Assembly: GCA_024114885.1 (NCBI GenBank)
Contig: CP099431.1
Span: forward strand, 558,001 to 622,000
Direction: 5' to 3'
DNA: 64,000 nucleotides
DNA from: Septoria linicola
Taxonomy: Eukaryota; Ascomycota; Dothideomycetes; Mycosphaerellales; Mycosphaerellaceae
Part shown: one piece after another, positions 48,112 through 60,680 of the stretch
Layout: every line of letters begins with the position of its first letter
How positions within the stretch are numbered: the stretch's first letter is position 1
Translations under genes and position numbers: made by a program
The notes under the pieces: generated by a model
Databases searched by the model: none
The model's input: the letters and a program-made list of their open reading frames with translations, nothing else
What the model was told of the DNA's origin: nothing

Positions 48112-48649
48112 AGAGAGGAAGGCTCTTAAGAAGATAGAGGAAAAGAAATCTCCTAAAGACCTCGCTTAGAAAGATAAAGAAGGTTAGTATATCGAGCTCT
48201 ACCTTCTATATAGGGAGATTAAGAGAAAAGAGAGTATATTAGAAGAATTCGAAAAGGAAGATAGTAGTATATAGGTTTAGGTACTATTAGATCCTTCTAA
48301 GTTAAAGAGAAACTCTATAAACGTTATTATCGATAACCTACTAAGCTTGTCTTAAGAAGAGGACATTTAGGCTAAGTACGCTATTAAGCTATCTACTAGT
48401 ACGCTAGGCTCTACTAACTATAGTAGAGCGACTTATTAATACTAGTATAAGGCAATCGGCGAGTTCTAGTCTAAGATTAAGGCGCTAGATAAACTTATAG
48501 CTATATAAGTATATAGCGATAGCGTAAGTCTTCCTATCTATTAGAAACTCCTATCTACTAATATAATATAGAGCTCCCCTTTTACGATACTACGGCTTTA
48601 AGGTCTAGCTATCTTACTTTAGACATTAGTACTAGAAGCTTAAGTCAAG

Positions 48650-48712
48650 GTATATCTACTAGCTATCTTAAGCGCTAACTATATTTACCGACTATATACT
48701 AATTAACTATAG
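48650..48712 (+). other. Intron in hAT transposase gene
   Basis: 63 nt, donor GTATAT, branch-like CTAACT or CTAATT, acceptor CTATAG, phase 0 on both sides. It contains the repeat in the opposite orientation (TTTACCGACTATATA). Confidence 0.55.
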
Positions 48713-50890
48713 TCGTATATTACTAATAGCGTTTTACCTATACCCTACGATATCTTTTAGACAGAATACTAGGCTATACTACGTAATGTTCTTAGCTAGA
48801 AGCCCTCCTTTATTAATTACTTCTTAATCCTTATCGAGTATCTTAGATAGCTAATTCCTACTAACTACGATTAGAATACCTATAGATTCTCTATACCTAC
48901 TATGTCTATATAGTAGAGACAAAACGCGAAGCTCACCTATAGTATATTTAATAAATAATATATACTTAATAAGAAAGAGACTTTACTCGAAGCTATAGTC
49001 GAGAGTCTAGTTCAAGCTAGATTTAAGAGCGAGTAGGCTAGTATTAGCTTTTCGTCTATTATTATAGATCTAATAGATCCTAGCGTACTTAATCTAGAGA
49101 TTAGTACCGAGTTCTTAACTAGTCTGTCGTTAGTAGACAAGAGGCTTCACTACGTCTAATTAGTATAATTTAGGCTTCTCTATAGGTAAGAACTACCGTA
49201 GACGTCGTACTAGAGTAAAGTTATAGCGTGTTTTATAGATAGTCTAGGGCTCCCCTCTTTCTTACTTTTGTAATTTAGTCTACCTTTATCTTCTTTAACT
49301 CTTCTAGTTTCAATACTACTATCTATAAACACGCTATCTTTATAGCGAAATCTATCGCTAGCTACTAGAGGACTTAGGTCTAGTACTCGACTAAGATAAC
49401 GATATTAAGATAGCGTTTTTAGAGACTCTTTATAATTCGAATCTAGTCCGATAGTACCTTCTACGCTACGACATATAGTATTAGAGCGGAGCTCTAGTAG
49501 ACTACCTACTACCTCTAAAATTCTAATTAATATACCTATATCTTCTCTAGACTAGACTTAAGTAAATAGGGTATATCTATAGTAGAAAGAGTATAAAACG
49601 GACTTTAGAGACTAGTATATACGACGATAGTAGGAGGTACAAGGTCGCTATAAGTATAAGTTTAGGATATAAAAGACTATATCTATTAAATAGGAGAGTA
49701 CCTATTCCTCCTAGGTCTAGAAGTTTTTCGACTAGAGGATTAATATCGAGGATACCTCGCTAAAAGTAGTCTACTAAGGTTACGAGACCTCTTTAGCCTA
49801 TCTAGGCCTCTATATTAGTATAAGTAGTCTTAGTTCTTATCTTTAAACTAAGGAGTACGTATAGGTATTTAAGAGAAAGGAGATACTACTAGAGTATATC
49901 TAGTAGTATAAAGACTATTATATAAGTTCCTACTAACTACGTTTGCCGACTACGTTATTAAGCTTATATAGTTAGGCTCGAAATCGTAAGAGTTACTTCG
50001 GCGACCTAGACCTAAGTATTAATAACTTCTCTATAGTATCTACGTAAATAATCGTAGTATATAGCCTACTACTTAATTTCTTTAAGAATCCTATAGTCTA
50101 CTATATATATATATACCTTAACCCTAGTCTCGAAATACCTTTCCGCTCTAGTAAGACGATTAAGGCTCTTCTTCGAGAGGTCTAAGAGAGGTCCGAGGAA
50201 GATCTAAAGGCTATACTAGCTAGAACCTCTAAGGTTACTATCGTAGTCGATAGCTAGTAGTCTAGTAGTATAAAAGCTTTATTCCTTACTATCTATACCT
50301 ACTAGATCGATACTAAATAGGTATAGTACGAGGCGATATTAGACTTTCTCTACGTTACTAGTAGATATACTAGAGAGCGACTTTCGAAATTACTCTTTAA
50401 TATATTATAAAGGTTTAGCCTTAGAGACTAACTAATCGCTCTTATATACGATAACGCTAGAAATAATAGTATACTCTATAGGTCTATATACGTCTTACTA
50501 GTATCTATTCGATTAGTACTAACGTAAGCTAGTATTAAGGCTATCGGCCTTTACTTAATAGAGTATAGTATGAAAATCGTAAAGCCTTCTATTTCGATCG
50601 AAGAGCTCGTAGAGCCGGTAGTACTAGATATTTAACTAGATAAAGCAAATCTCTTCTCTAATATTAAGGCTATTAAGCCTACTACGCTAGCTACGATTCT
50701 AGAACGGTTTCTATATTTTACTTACGTAATATAGCTTACTATAAAGGCCTTTTTTATATAACTATAAATAATACTAATTAACGATCTATAAGAGTTTTAG
50801 GACGATAAGAAAGATTAACGAGCTCTAGAAAGGTTTTAAAAGACTAATATAGTAGCTTCTCTTAAAGAACTATCTAAACTTTTATTTAAG

Positions 50891-50956
50891 GTATATCGTA
50901 GTTATAGTCGACGATCGTAGTCGGTAAGTATAGTCGGCGCTTATTAATCGTCCTAG
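50891..50956 (+). other. Intron in hAT transposase gene
   Basis: 66 nt, donor GTATAT, branch-like TTAATC, acceptor CCTAG, phase 0 on both sides. It contains two or three copies of the TAGTCGG core. Confidence 0.55.
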
Positions 50957-52593
50957 GTCTATAGGTTTATAGTATAGGTAAACTCTAGTTCTTAGCGTTT
51001 CGAGAGCTTTATAGATCTCTAAAGAGAGCGTCTAAAGAATCTATATCCCTATCCGAAGGCTTACGTACGCTAGTAAAAGTATCCTATAACGAGACTACTA
51101 CGAGTAATATAAGACGTAAGGACCCGTTAGAGCTCGACTACGATAATACTATCTCGCTTTAGTCGACTACGCGACTTTATTAATAAATTTATTAAGCGTT
51201 AGTCGCTACTAATACTTGTACTATCTAATACCGACTAGTAACGGTTAGAATACCTTACGTCTCTAACTATACTCTTCGCTTAAGCTACTACCTACGTTAG
51301 TACGACAAAGAGCCCTAGCCTCTATCTAGTCCTTAGCTACTATAACTCTCTTTTCGATATTCTAGACAAAGTAGACGAGAAACTCAAGTATAAGAAAGAG
51401 GCTTAGAAGGTCTTACTCTATAAGGTACTAGACAAAGCGTATACTAAGCTCTTTTAATATTACTAACGGACCTAGTAACGGTTCGAGGACTACTATAGTA
51501 TAGTAGTACTACTATACTCTACGATTAAGAGTATATTCTAGAAGCGAGGCGCTTTCGATAACGATAGTTTAGAAGATCTCTACTAGAGCAAATTACGCGT
51601 AGAGTAGTTAAAGTATTATAAAGCTTTATCTAGTACTATATAAGCTTCGAAATAGTAGCCTCGAGGTATATAAAGCTTCTTAACCTCCTTCGCTATAGAG
51701 ATCGATAGCGACGATAATAAAGCTTAACTAGTACTAGACGTAGCTCCCTTAGTCGAGCCTAATAACGAACTAGAGCGCTATTAGAAAGTAGACTTCTTAT
51801 ATATAGAAGGAATAGATCCTATAGATATATAGCTAGCTCTTACTAATACATTCTCTACTATATTGAAAATAGCCTAGGATATTCTATATATTCTAGTAGT
51901 AGGTACTAGATACGAACGAGATTTTAGTATTATACGTTATTAGAACTACTATAATCGGACATATAATCTAGATATCTTTACGTATATTATACTATTACGA
52001 TATCGATATCGCGATTATAAGTATAATATAAGAGTAGTACTTACTATAGAAGTATCTACTCTTTATCCTAATTTAGAACTTACTCGTAATTAGATAGAGG
52101 TAGTCGAGAAGTAGAATAAGGAGGTTAAAAACGAAATCAAGGCTCTTTTAAAGTTTAATAGTATTAGCGATAATAAAGAGGTTATAAAGGTAGATAAATT
52201 ATAGCGTCGAAGTACGCGAAAGCGTAATACGCTCTATAGGGAAGCTTTAAGAGCTAGAACGTAGCTACCGACTATATCTACTAACTATATATATTATAAA
52301 CTCAAGTCGACGTTAGATTAGCCTATCCGTTCCGCTTATTACTATTATCCCTCTCTCTGTCTTTACTACTCTATTATATACTTCCTTTTATAGTCGATAC
52401 TAACTAGAATAATTCTTCTTCGTAGTTATACTTAAAACCTATATTATACCTATTTTTTGTTCGCTTAACCTATCTAAGTATAGAGTAGGTATTTGTACTA
52501 TACCTATTACTATCTTCTATAGATAGGCTAAGACCTAGCCTAACCTATATACTAACCCGTTTCGGCCTACCTATTCCGACGTCTAATAATAGG

Positions 52594-53162
52594 TAAGAGG
52601 AATATAGTAGTATATAGAGTATAATAATACCTTCTTCCTTATAGAATAACTTAAACTCTAGCGTTATATAGCTATTATAACCGTCTAGAATAAGTAGTCG
52701 TTTCTAACTAATAGTTCTATATTTAGTATAATTATTAAAGTATTTAATCTAAGCGACTCTATAATTAAAGGAAGTCTAGCTCTTTAGACTAACTCTAAGT
52801 TTCTAGGTTAGTAGAAGGTAGTAGAACTAGGCTCTATTTATTTCCTTACTAGAGAAGATAACGTATAGAGGAACTAACTACTCTTCTACGTTAGTATATA
52901 TAATAATAGTCTACTATTATATAGAATTAGAGACTAAGGCCTTAGGTCGTTATCTACGCTCTATCGTAGTAACTACTATTATATTCTAGTAGTATCTAAG
53001 CCTAAAGCTACTTTTATCGAAGTTATAAATATTACTCTCTATAATACTATAGTAGGTTATTATGTTCTAGACTAGTCTAAACTACTCTTTAATAACCTTA
53101 GAGTCCTTATTCTTTACTCTTTAATACGATAGCCTTCGTAATAGCTATATTTCTAGGCCTAG
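52594..53162 (-). pseudogene. Fot1-type transposase, DDE core part
   Basis: Between the hAT and gypsy insertions. The - strand frame contains I-Y-N-F-D at about 53030-53016 (first catalytic Asp), T-T-I-E-R-R, and L-I-L-D-G-Y-N-S at 52697-52671 (second Asp, usually L-D-G-H-x-S-H). It stops at the hAT insertion within H-S-S-x-L-L. Confidence 0.8.
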
Positions 53163-53367
53163 TATAAGAGCGTAGAGTAAATAGTCGAAGTAAAAGAAGG
53201 CTACCTACCTTACTACCTTACCTTAGTATACTAGCTTATACCGAGTATACTTAGCGTATAGGTATTTTATACGCGACGTATACGCTCTATATTAGAACCT
53301 ATAAGAATTAGTCTATAGTCTTAACGATAGTTAAGAGCGTTCTATACGTTACTATATACTCTTTATA
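53163..53367 (+). repeat. 5' LTR
   Basis: 205 bases matching 60084-60288. Differences are mostly transitions. The sequence just downstream gave no clear primer binding site, probably because RIP altered it. Confidence 0.9.
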
Positions 53368-53464
53368 ATTCTAATTCTTCTCTCCTATATAGAGTAGTAA
53401 TCTATAGAACTCTAGAAACAAGATATCGTATAACGACGGCGCCTCGTAGAAGGAATATATACGA

Positions 53465-54660
53465 GACGAGCTCGCTAAATAAGAGCTAGAAGATTATCTT
53501 AACTAAAATAGGCCTAACGCTAGTAACGCTATAGAATATAGCTAACTAGTAGACGAGGATATAGAGCTAGATCGCTTAGTAGCTACTAATAAGGTATTAC
53601 GTAAGTAGGTCTACCTTACTAATCTATAACGTAAGAATATACGCTTACGAAGCGAACTCGTAGCGCTTATAGAGAGTAGCTCTCTTACTAGCGTATAGCT
53701 TAGTCGCTATAAATAAGACAAGACGTCTAGTATTAGTAGACTATAGCTAGAAGACCTAGGTAACGAGCCTACGCCTCGTACGAGTAGTAACCTTAGAGTT
53801 AGTAAGAGCTTAGGGTTAAAGGAGCTAAAGCCTTTTAAAAGTAAGAACGTTAGAGAAGCTAGAGAGTTTATTAGAATACTTAAGGTAATCTTCGCTAATA
53901 GCGTAGACTATTTCGTAGTATATAGGCCGCGCGTACTCTACGCTATCTTATACCTAGTAGGCGATATCTTAGATAAGTAGTATAACGAGAATAATATAGA
54001 CTATCTTCTCTCCTTCTATACTTAGGACAAGTTTCAAGCCTTTATCTTTAACTCTATTAGTAACGAGTAGAATCGTACGATCCTTGTAACTATAGAGTAC
54101 GAGCGTATCTAGTAACGCTATAACTAAACTACCTAGTAATTCGATATAGAGTTAAATACTCTAGAGTACTAGCTAGGTAACTTTAGTAAAGAGTAGTAGT
54201 ATTATACGTTTATCGTAAAGCTACGTAAGCTACTACGATAGAAGCTCTTAAAGTAAAAGGACCTACTACTACGTAACTATAGCGACCTCGTCGCGTTTAC
54301 GAAACGATATAAGAAAGCTAATCCTATACTAGAGCCTAAGAAGAGTACTAATAAAGATAGAGGTCCTAGTAAGCGTATTAAGGACGAGGAGTATAAGGAG
54401 CGTACTCGCTAACTATCTAAGAAACCTTTTAGAGAAAAGGAAAAGTAGAAGGATAGGTTAGGTAAGAAGCCTATAGAGCGTAACCGACGCGTAAGCGATA
54501 ACCTATCGTATATTTAGTATTATAGATATAAGAAGTATAGATACTATAAGAATAAGTACTCTAATCTAGACTCCTAGAGTAATAATAGTAAGAAGCCTAT
54601 AGTACGTAGCGTTAATACTAGTAAGTCGAAAAAAGTATAGGTATTAGAGAGGAACTAGAG
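53465..54660 (+). pseudogene. Gag of the 7.1-kb Ty3/gypsy element
   Basis: A helical capsid-like frame (R-E-F-I-R-T-L-K-V-I-F-A-N) is followed by a Lys/Arg-rich linker. A zinc knuckle lies at 54518-54559 in which codons at the C-x2-C-x4-H-x4-C positions read TAT, TAT, TAC and TAC, exactly what RIP makes of Cys and His codons. Confidence 0.75.
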
Positions 54661-54679
54661 TCTCTAGATACTAGAGCTA

Positions 54680-57600
54680 AATTAACTAGTAAAGACTTCC
54701 TACCTATATAAGCTATATATACGGTATATATCGAAGGCGTAGTCGAGGTACTAGAGAGGAGTATTCGTTACGAATATCTCCTAGATAATATAATAGATAT
54801 TAATATTATATCTTAGTCCTATACTCTTAAGTATAAGTTACTCCTAAGACCGAATATAGCCTTACTACCTACTTCTAGCTTCTTAGGTAATAAGAGCTAT
54901 TATTATAGAGTATACTACCTACGCCTACGCCTTATAGACTCTATAAGAGCGACGCGTATAGGTAGTAGAATTTTCTATACCTTTAATATCCTAGAGCTAG
55001 ACCTAATCGTAGGCCGACTATAGAGAAGGTCCTATAGAGTAATTAGACTACTAATAGATAAGTAGCTCTTTAACTGTACTAGCGAGACTAGTATAGTTCG
55101 CGTACGAGAAGCGTACGAGTTCTTTAAAGATATACGTAACGCTCTAGTAGTATACGTAGTAAGCGTATAAGGTATAAGCGAGAAGCTTAAGCTAATTCCT
55201 AGCGAATTTAAGTAATTCGTAGATATCTTTAATCTAAGTAAGAAAGTAAGTAGTAAGCTAGTCGAAGACGTAGAGTATACGATCGACTTAGAACTAGAGA
55301 AGAAGCCTCTATTTAAGCTTCTCTACTATTAATCTAGAAGAGAGCTAGAGGAACTTTAGAAGTACCTAAAAGATATACTAGAGTACGATTAGATTAAGCG
55401 TAGCGAAAGCGAGATAGGTACGCCTATCCTATTCGTACTAAAGAAGGATAGTCGCCTTCGACTCTATATAGATTATAGAGAGCTTAATAAGATTACTATT
55501 AAGAATAGATATCTCTTACTACTTATTAGTAAGATACTTAATAGACTTATAGGTACTATATAGTTTACCTTCTTAGATCTTATAGATACGTATTATCGTA
55601 TTAGGATTAAGCTAGCCGACTACTAGAAGACTACGTTTTATATACGCTATAGTTACTTCTAATATAGAGTAATACCCTTCGGCCTAACTAACGTATCTAT
55701 AACCTTCTAGGAGTATATTAATTAAGCCTTAGCTAGGCTCGTAGATACTAGTTATATAGTATACTTAGATAATATCCTAATCTATAGTACTTCGAGAGAG
55801 TAGTACGTACGCGACGTTAGTATAGTACTTAAGAGGCTTAGGAAGTTTAGTCTATATATATAAAGGAAGAAATATAAGTTCTTCTAGAAGGAAGTCGATT
55901 TCTTAAGTAGTTAAGCTTCGTAGTAACTACTAGAGGCGTTATAATAGACCTATATAGAGTCGACGCTATCGTAGCGTAGCCGAAGCCTATAACCCTTATA
56001 GAGGTCTAATCTTTCTTAGGATTTACTAACTTCTATTATCGTTTTATTCGATAGTACTCTAAGATAGTAACGTCTCTTATAGCTCTATCTAAGAGAGCTA
56101 TTAAAGGTAAGAAGCTAGAGCCTATCTAGTAGAGCGAAAGCAAGAAGTATACGTTTTAGTAGCTAAAGAAAGTATTCTAAACTATACCGCTTCTTAGATA
56201 CTATAATCCTATATAGCCTATATATATCGAAACTAACGCGTTAGATTTCGTAATAGTAGGGATCTTAATATAGCTCTTTAAAAGGAACTAGTACTCGATC
56301 GTATTTTACTTATATAAGCTAATTACTATAGAGTATAATTATAAGATATATAATAAGGAACTCCTTATAGTTATAGAAGCCTTTAAGGCGTAGCGACTAT
56401 ATCTCGAAGGCGTATAGTATACGATTACTATAATCGTCGACTACGCTAACCTTAAAGCCTTTATAATAATAAAGTAACTAATAGGCTAATAGGTAAGGTA
56501 GGTAACCTTACTAGTACCTTATAATTTCACGATTAAGTATCGTACTAGTAAGCTAAACCCTACCGACGCGCTATCGAGGCGTAGTAACTACGCTAGAGAG
56601 GCCTAGTATATATCTAACCTATTACCTATACTTTAGACTAAACTAAAGGTATAGGACTCCTTAAGTTAATCGTTACCTATACGCGACGCGAGTAATCTTA
56701 TTATAACGCGAGTTCGAGCTATATACGCGACGTATTATATAGAGCTATAAGAGTAGAAAGGCTATAGTCTCTCTACTATAAAACCTATCTAGTAACTAGT
56801 AATAGTTATAGGTAGTAGTAGTAACCTACTATTATAGAGATATTACTAAAAGCGTTCGCTTAGTAGATCTTAGAGGTTACTAGCGAAGTAGATACGAAGC
56901 GTAGCTATAGAGGTAGAGCGTATACGTTATAATAGTAAAGCGTATATAAGAATCGTAGAAGTCGTAAGCGAAGATAAGGACGTAGAGCGTAGATAGGCGA
57001 GACTATCTATAACTAAAGATTCTAACTCTAAAAGCGTCTAAACTATAGAACTAAGAGACGCCCTCTATTACTAGAGAGGTAGGCTAGATAGTATAAGCCT
57101 TAAGAAGGATACTACTTATAGCGAGGCTAGCGTATCGCTATTATAGCGAGTAGCTAGCGTAATAGTCGCGCGCGAACAACTATACGCTAATGTTTCTAAC
57201 CTTATATTTAGATACGCTAAAACGATTATATACGCGGAGCTAAATACCTACGTAGTATACGAGTAGGCGAAGTATAATAGAGGTATATACGAATAATATA
57301 GGATTAAAGATAATACCTTATTTATAGAAGACTACCTATATCTTCTAAAGGACTACGCCTTAAAGACGTAGGTAATACGTATATACTACGACGACGTCCT
57401 AGCTAGCTATTTTAGGAAAGATAAGACGCTAAAATTAATATAGTAGAAGTATTACTAGCTAAGAATAGCGACCGACGTAGCCGAGTATATAGAAGCCTAT
57501 AAAGCCTACTAGTATATAAAGGTAAGGCGCTATCGCCTATATAGCGAACTAAAGTCGTTACCTCTACTAGAGAGACTATAGTAAGAACTAATAATAGACT

Positions 57601-58680
57601 TTATTATAGATCTTCTACTAAGTAAGCGAAACGTATACGTCTACGATACGATCCTTATAATTATCGATAGATATATTAAAATATCGATATTCGTTACTAT
57701 AACTAAGAGATATATAAGCGCTAAGCTTATAAGTATCCTAAGTAACGAGGTCGTCTAATACTATAGTATATCTACTAGTATTATAATAGATAGAGGCTTA
57801 GTATTTATAAGCTAGTTCTAGTTAGACTTCTACTACGAAACGTATATAAAGCGTAAGCTAAGTATAGCGTTCTACTCTTAGATAGATAGATAGATAGAGC
57901 GTACTAACTAAACCTTAGAATAATACCTCTATATCTTTTATAATAAGTAATAAGATAATTAGGCTACTTTACTACTATAAGCGGAGTTAGCGTATAATAA
58001 TAGCGACTACCCTACGCTACGTAAGAGCCTCTTTAATATCTTATATAGGTTTAACTCTAAAATAGTAACGCGTACGTATAACGCTTAAGACGAGCGTCCT
58101 AGGAGAGAGGTATCTATAATAAAAGATATAGTAGAGAGACTTCGTAACGTATATAAGGAGCTATAAGAGCGCTAGAAAGCTATAACCGACGCGTAAGCGA
58201 AGTACTATAACTCTCGGTATAAACTCTAGTAGTATAAGGTAGAAGACCTTATACTCTTATCTACTAAAAACCTTAACTTAAACTAGCTAAGTAAGAAGCT
58301 AGTAGAGAAGTTTATTAGCCTATATCGAGTAATTAGCGTTATAGGAGCGTAGGCGTATCGCCTAGCTCTACTAAGTATAGTACGTATCTATAATATCTTC
58401 TATATTTCTTTTCTTAAACTATAGTAAGGACTAGACGAAGCGTAGGTATAGAGTATACTACTCGTAGACGACGAGAGCGAATAAGAGGTAGAGAAGATCT
58501 TAAAAACTAGAAAGATTAAAAGATAATAGTAATACCTTATAAAATAGCGATATTAGCTAGAAGAGTATAATACCTAGGAATTAGTAGAGAATATTAATAA
58601 GTATAAGGCGCTAGACGAGTTCGAAGTATAAGCGAAACGCGTACGACGCGCGTAAATAAACTATATTATAAGATATATAT
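54680..58680 (+). pseudogene. Pol of the 7.1-kb Ty3/gypsy element
   Basis: Protease region about 54700-55050. Reverse transcriptase 55300-55920, with P-F-G-L-T-N near 55680 and Y-L-D-N (from Y-L-D-D) at 55762-55773. RNase H 56190-56480 (I-E-T-N-A-L-D, then E-Y-N-Y-K-I-Y-N-K-E-L-L). Integrase 57300-58300, with I-I-I-D-R and S-stop-I-D-R-stop-I-E-R-T-N (G-Q-T-E-R-x-N-Q in the family). All are closed by RIP stops. Confidence 0.85.
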
Positions 58681-60083
58681 ATAAAAATTAGAAAGAGAGA
58701 AAATTATAGAGACCTAGTTCTACGATTACGACTATAACGCGTAAGCGCGCTATAGCTAAGCTATCTTAGCCTTTATAGGCTTAGAGTATCTTAGTTATCG
58801 CTAGCGTAGCGCTAGTAGAATAGTATCGTAGTTAGTACGCCTCGAACGCGATAAGTATACGTATCGCTAGACTAAACTAGTTAGACTCTTTACTAGAGCC
58901 GTCTTACTTATCTTCGTTATTAAGAGCTTTACTAGCGAAAGTAGTATTAGTAGTCGCTAGGTCGAGGCCTACGTAGTAGCTATACTACGTATACGATTAG
59001 TATAAGAAACGAAATAGTATCGAGTATAAAACGCCTAACTTACCTCGCGAGTAATCTAATATAGACTAGTAAAAGTATAGTCTAATAACTATAAGGTAGC
59101 GATAGATACCTTAGAGAGACTCGTACTCGTAGCGCCTACGCCTCTACTACGTAGTATCTTCGTCTCGCTAACGTAGCGCGAGGCGTTATACTAGGTAGTA
59201 GAGAGGACCTAGTTAAGATAGGCTTAAGTAGTAGTAAGAGATTCTAGAAGGTCCGCGTATAGCGTAGGATTAGCGTCTACGTCGTAGTCGTACTTATCGA
59301 GCGTATAGCGTACGAAGACTATAGTATCGTAGGTACTAGTAGTAGCTAATAAGATAGAGTCGTAGTAGTAGTAACCGCGCCTAGTAAGAGAGTTAGTTAA
59401 GAGGCGTATACGAAGCGTAAGAGAGACGTACCTATAGCGATCGTAGTAGTAGGCTAACTAGCTAAAGATAGTACTATAGCTATTAAGTAGAACTAGTATT
59501 ATAAGAGTTAGTATTAAGTCGTATATACGAGGTAGCTAAGAAGCGAACGAAGCTTAGAGATAGCGTATACTAGTTAAGTTATAGATCTAGTAGGTATAGC
59601 GAGTATAGCCTCGAGTAGTCTAACTCTTTCTCTTACTAGAGAAGAAAATAGATAGTAGTATTATATAGCGCTTACGTTAATTAGAGTCGTCGTCGTTATT
59701 ACGGTTACGTCGCTTACGTAAAGCGCTTATATTAAGGGTAAGGAGAGTACTACTCCTTAGCTAGATAGATAGAGATTCTATATTAGATAAAGAAAAAAGA
59801 AAAGTAAGTAAAGCGAGAGTAAAGCGCGTAATATTTATATACGAGAATTAGAAGTAGCGGTTATAGAGCGTAACCTATCTTATATAAATTCCTAAAGAGG
59901 AAAAAGTAAAGCTAATAATAATCGTAACTAATAATAAGAAGACTAACGTCTATAAGAGGAATACCTATACTATATATACGTTTACTCTATATAATACTTA
60001 CGTTAATAAACCTATAATAAAGTAGAAGGTTATTAAGAACCTTCTAGTATATTAGGATAATACTATAGAAGAGAGAGGATAAT
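58681..60083 (+). other. Region between pol and 3' LTR
   Basis: About 1.4 kb of RIP-mutated sequence with many CGTA/TACG steps and no convincing long frame. Probably untranslated 3' sequence of the retrotransposon. Confidence 0.4.
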
Positions 60084-60288
60084 TATAAGAGCGTAGAGTA
60101 AATAGTCGAAGTAAAGAAAAGCTACCTATCTTACTACCTTACCTTAGTATACTAGCTTATATCGAGTATACTTAGCGTATAGGTATTTTATACGTAACGT
60201 ACGCGCTCTATATTAGAACCTATAAGAATTAGTCTATAGTCTTAACGATAGTTAAGAGCGTTCTATACGTTACTATATATCCTTTATA
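60084..60288 (+). repeat. 3' LTR
   Basis: Copy of the 5' LTR, preceded by the purine tract and followed by CCTAG, which repeats the five bases before the 5' LTR. Confidence 0.9.
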
Positions 60289-60680
60289 CCTAGATAGCGT
60301 TAGATAAAGTTATAGGCCTATCGCTATCTAACCTCTTTTCTATAGCGTACTCTAAGGATTAAAGAAGCCTAGATATAGATAATAGCCTATATTAGCGAAT
60401 AACTACGTGAATCTAGGTCGAATATCCTCTAATAAACTATCTCTTCTTCGATTAGAGTTAAGGCTCTATTTATAGATAGTATTATAGCTTATAGAGGCGT
60501 TCCTTTAAGCCTTCGATTAACTATTATATAACTAACTCTATAGGCAGTTATAGCGCTTCGTACGCTTATAAAGCGACCTAATAGATAATTACGAATAGTA
60601 CTTTAAATATACTCTTTTTTTAGAGGTACTATCGCGTAAAATAGTAGAAGAATAGACGCGTTTAGTAGTAGTAGTATATA
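60289..60680 (-). pseudogene. Fot1-type transposase, N-terminal part
   Basis: The - strand frame reads R-R-L-K-G-T-P-L, then A-L-T-L-I-E-E-E and A-S-L-I-L-R, as in the helix-turn-helix / CENP-B-like DNA-binding region of pogo transposases. It is cut at 60289 by the gypsy element. Confidence 0.7.

Larger units (their letters stand above)
44581..52290. repeat. Dispersed TAGTCGG/CCGACTA repeat, eight sites
   Basis: Sites at about 44581-44604, 45140-45163, 46615-46640, 48061-48098, 48671-48697, 49930-49957, 50898-50940 and 52265-52290. Each has one or two CCGACTA (or TAGTCGG) cores, usually 12-13 bases apart, in either orientation, often beside CTAACTA. The best-preserved site is 45140-45163. 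Four lie inside predicted introns (one in the H3 gene, three in the transposase). The sites near 44590 and 52275 are about 230-300 bases from the element ends. Confidence 0.65.
47764..52320 (+). pseudogene. hAT-type transposase with repeat-bearing introns
   Basis: The + strand frame can be followed with introns at 48035-48111, 48650-48712 and 50891-50956. Each has GT...AG borders and restores phase. The N-terminal part is basic. The middle shows I-V-V-D-S at about 50230, followed by a segment resembling the hAT W-T-S motif, and I-Y-D-N-A-R-N-N-S near 50450. The C-terminal dimerisation domain lies at about 51840-51980 (I-L-K-I-A-stop-D-I-L, G-T-R-Y-E-R-D-F-S). Long for a hAT transposase. All stops are explained by RIP. 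Confidence 0.8.
44357..52585 (+). mobile_element. hAT-like element carrying a histone H3 gene
   Basis: 8,229 bp inserted in the Fot1 transposase gene. Perfect 17-base terminal inverted repeats (TAGACGTCGGAATAGGT at 44357-44373, its complement at 52569-52585; the first base is probably C before RIP) are flanked by the 8-base duplication ATAATAGG (44349-44356 and 52586-52593). CA-type tips, an 8-bp duplication and a C-terminal hAT dimerisation domain agree on the hAT superfamily. The element holds a + strand transposase gene (about 47764-52320), a + strand accessory frame (about 45780-46800), a - strand H3-type gene (about 45360-44683), and eight copies of a short repeat. All are RIP-mutated. 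Confidence 0.85.
53163..60288 (+). mobile_element. Ty3/gypsy LTR retrotransposon, 7.1 kb, RIP-degraded
   Basis: 7,126 bp with 205-base LTRs and the 5-base duplication CCTAG (53158-53162 and 60289-60293), inserted in the Fot1 transposase gene. LTRs begin TATAAGAG and end TTTATA, consistent with TG...CA before RIP. A purine tract (GAAGAGAGAGGATAAT) abuts the 3' LTR. gag, protease, RT, RNase H and integrase follow in the usual order on the + strand. Confidence 0.92.

Noticed and set aside
49930..49957. A further intron around the sixth repeat copy
   Set aside because: The transposase frame reads straight through this site, and no GT...AG pair keeps phase.
57880..57900. GATA tandem repeat as a regulatory or microsatellite feature
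   Set aside because: It is the RIP-mutated form of codons of the integrase motif near T-N in the gypsy pol frame.
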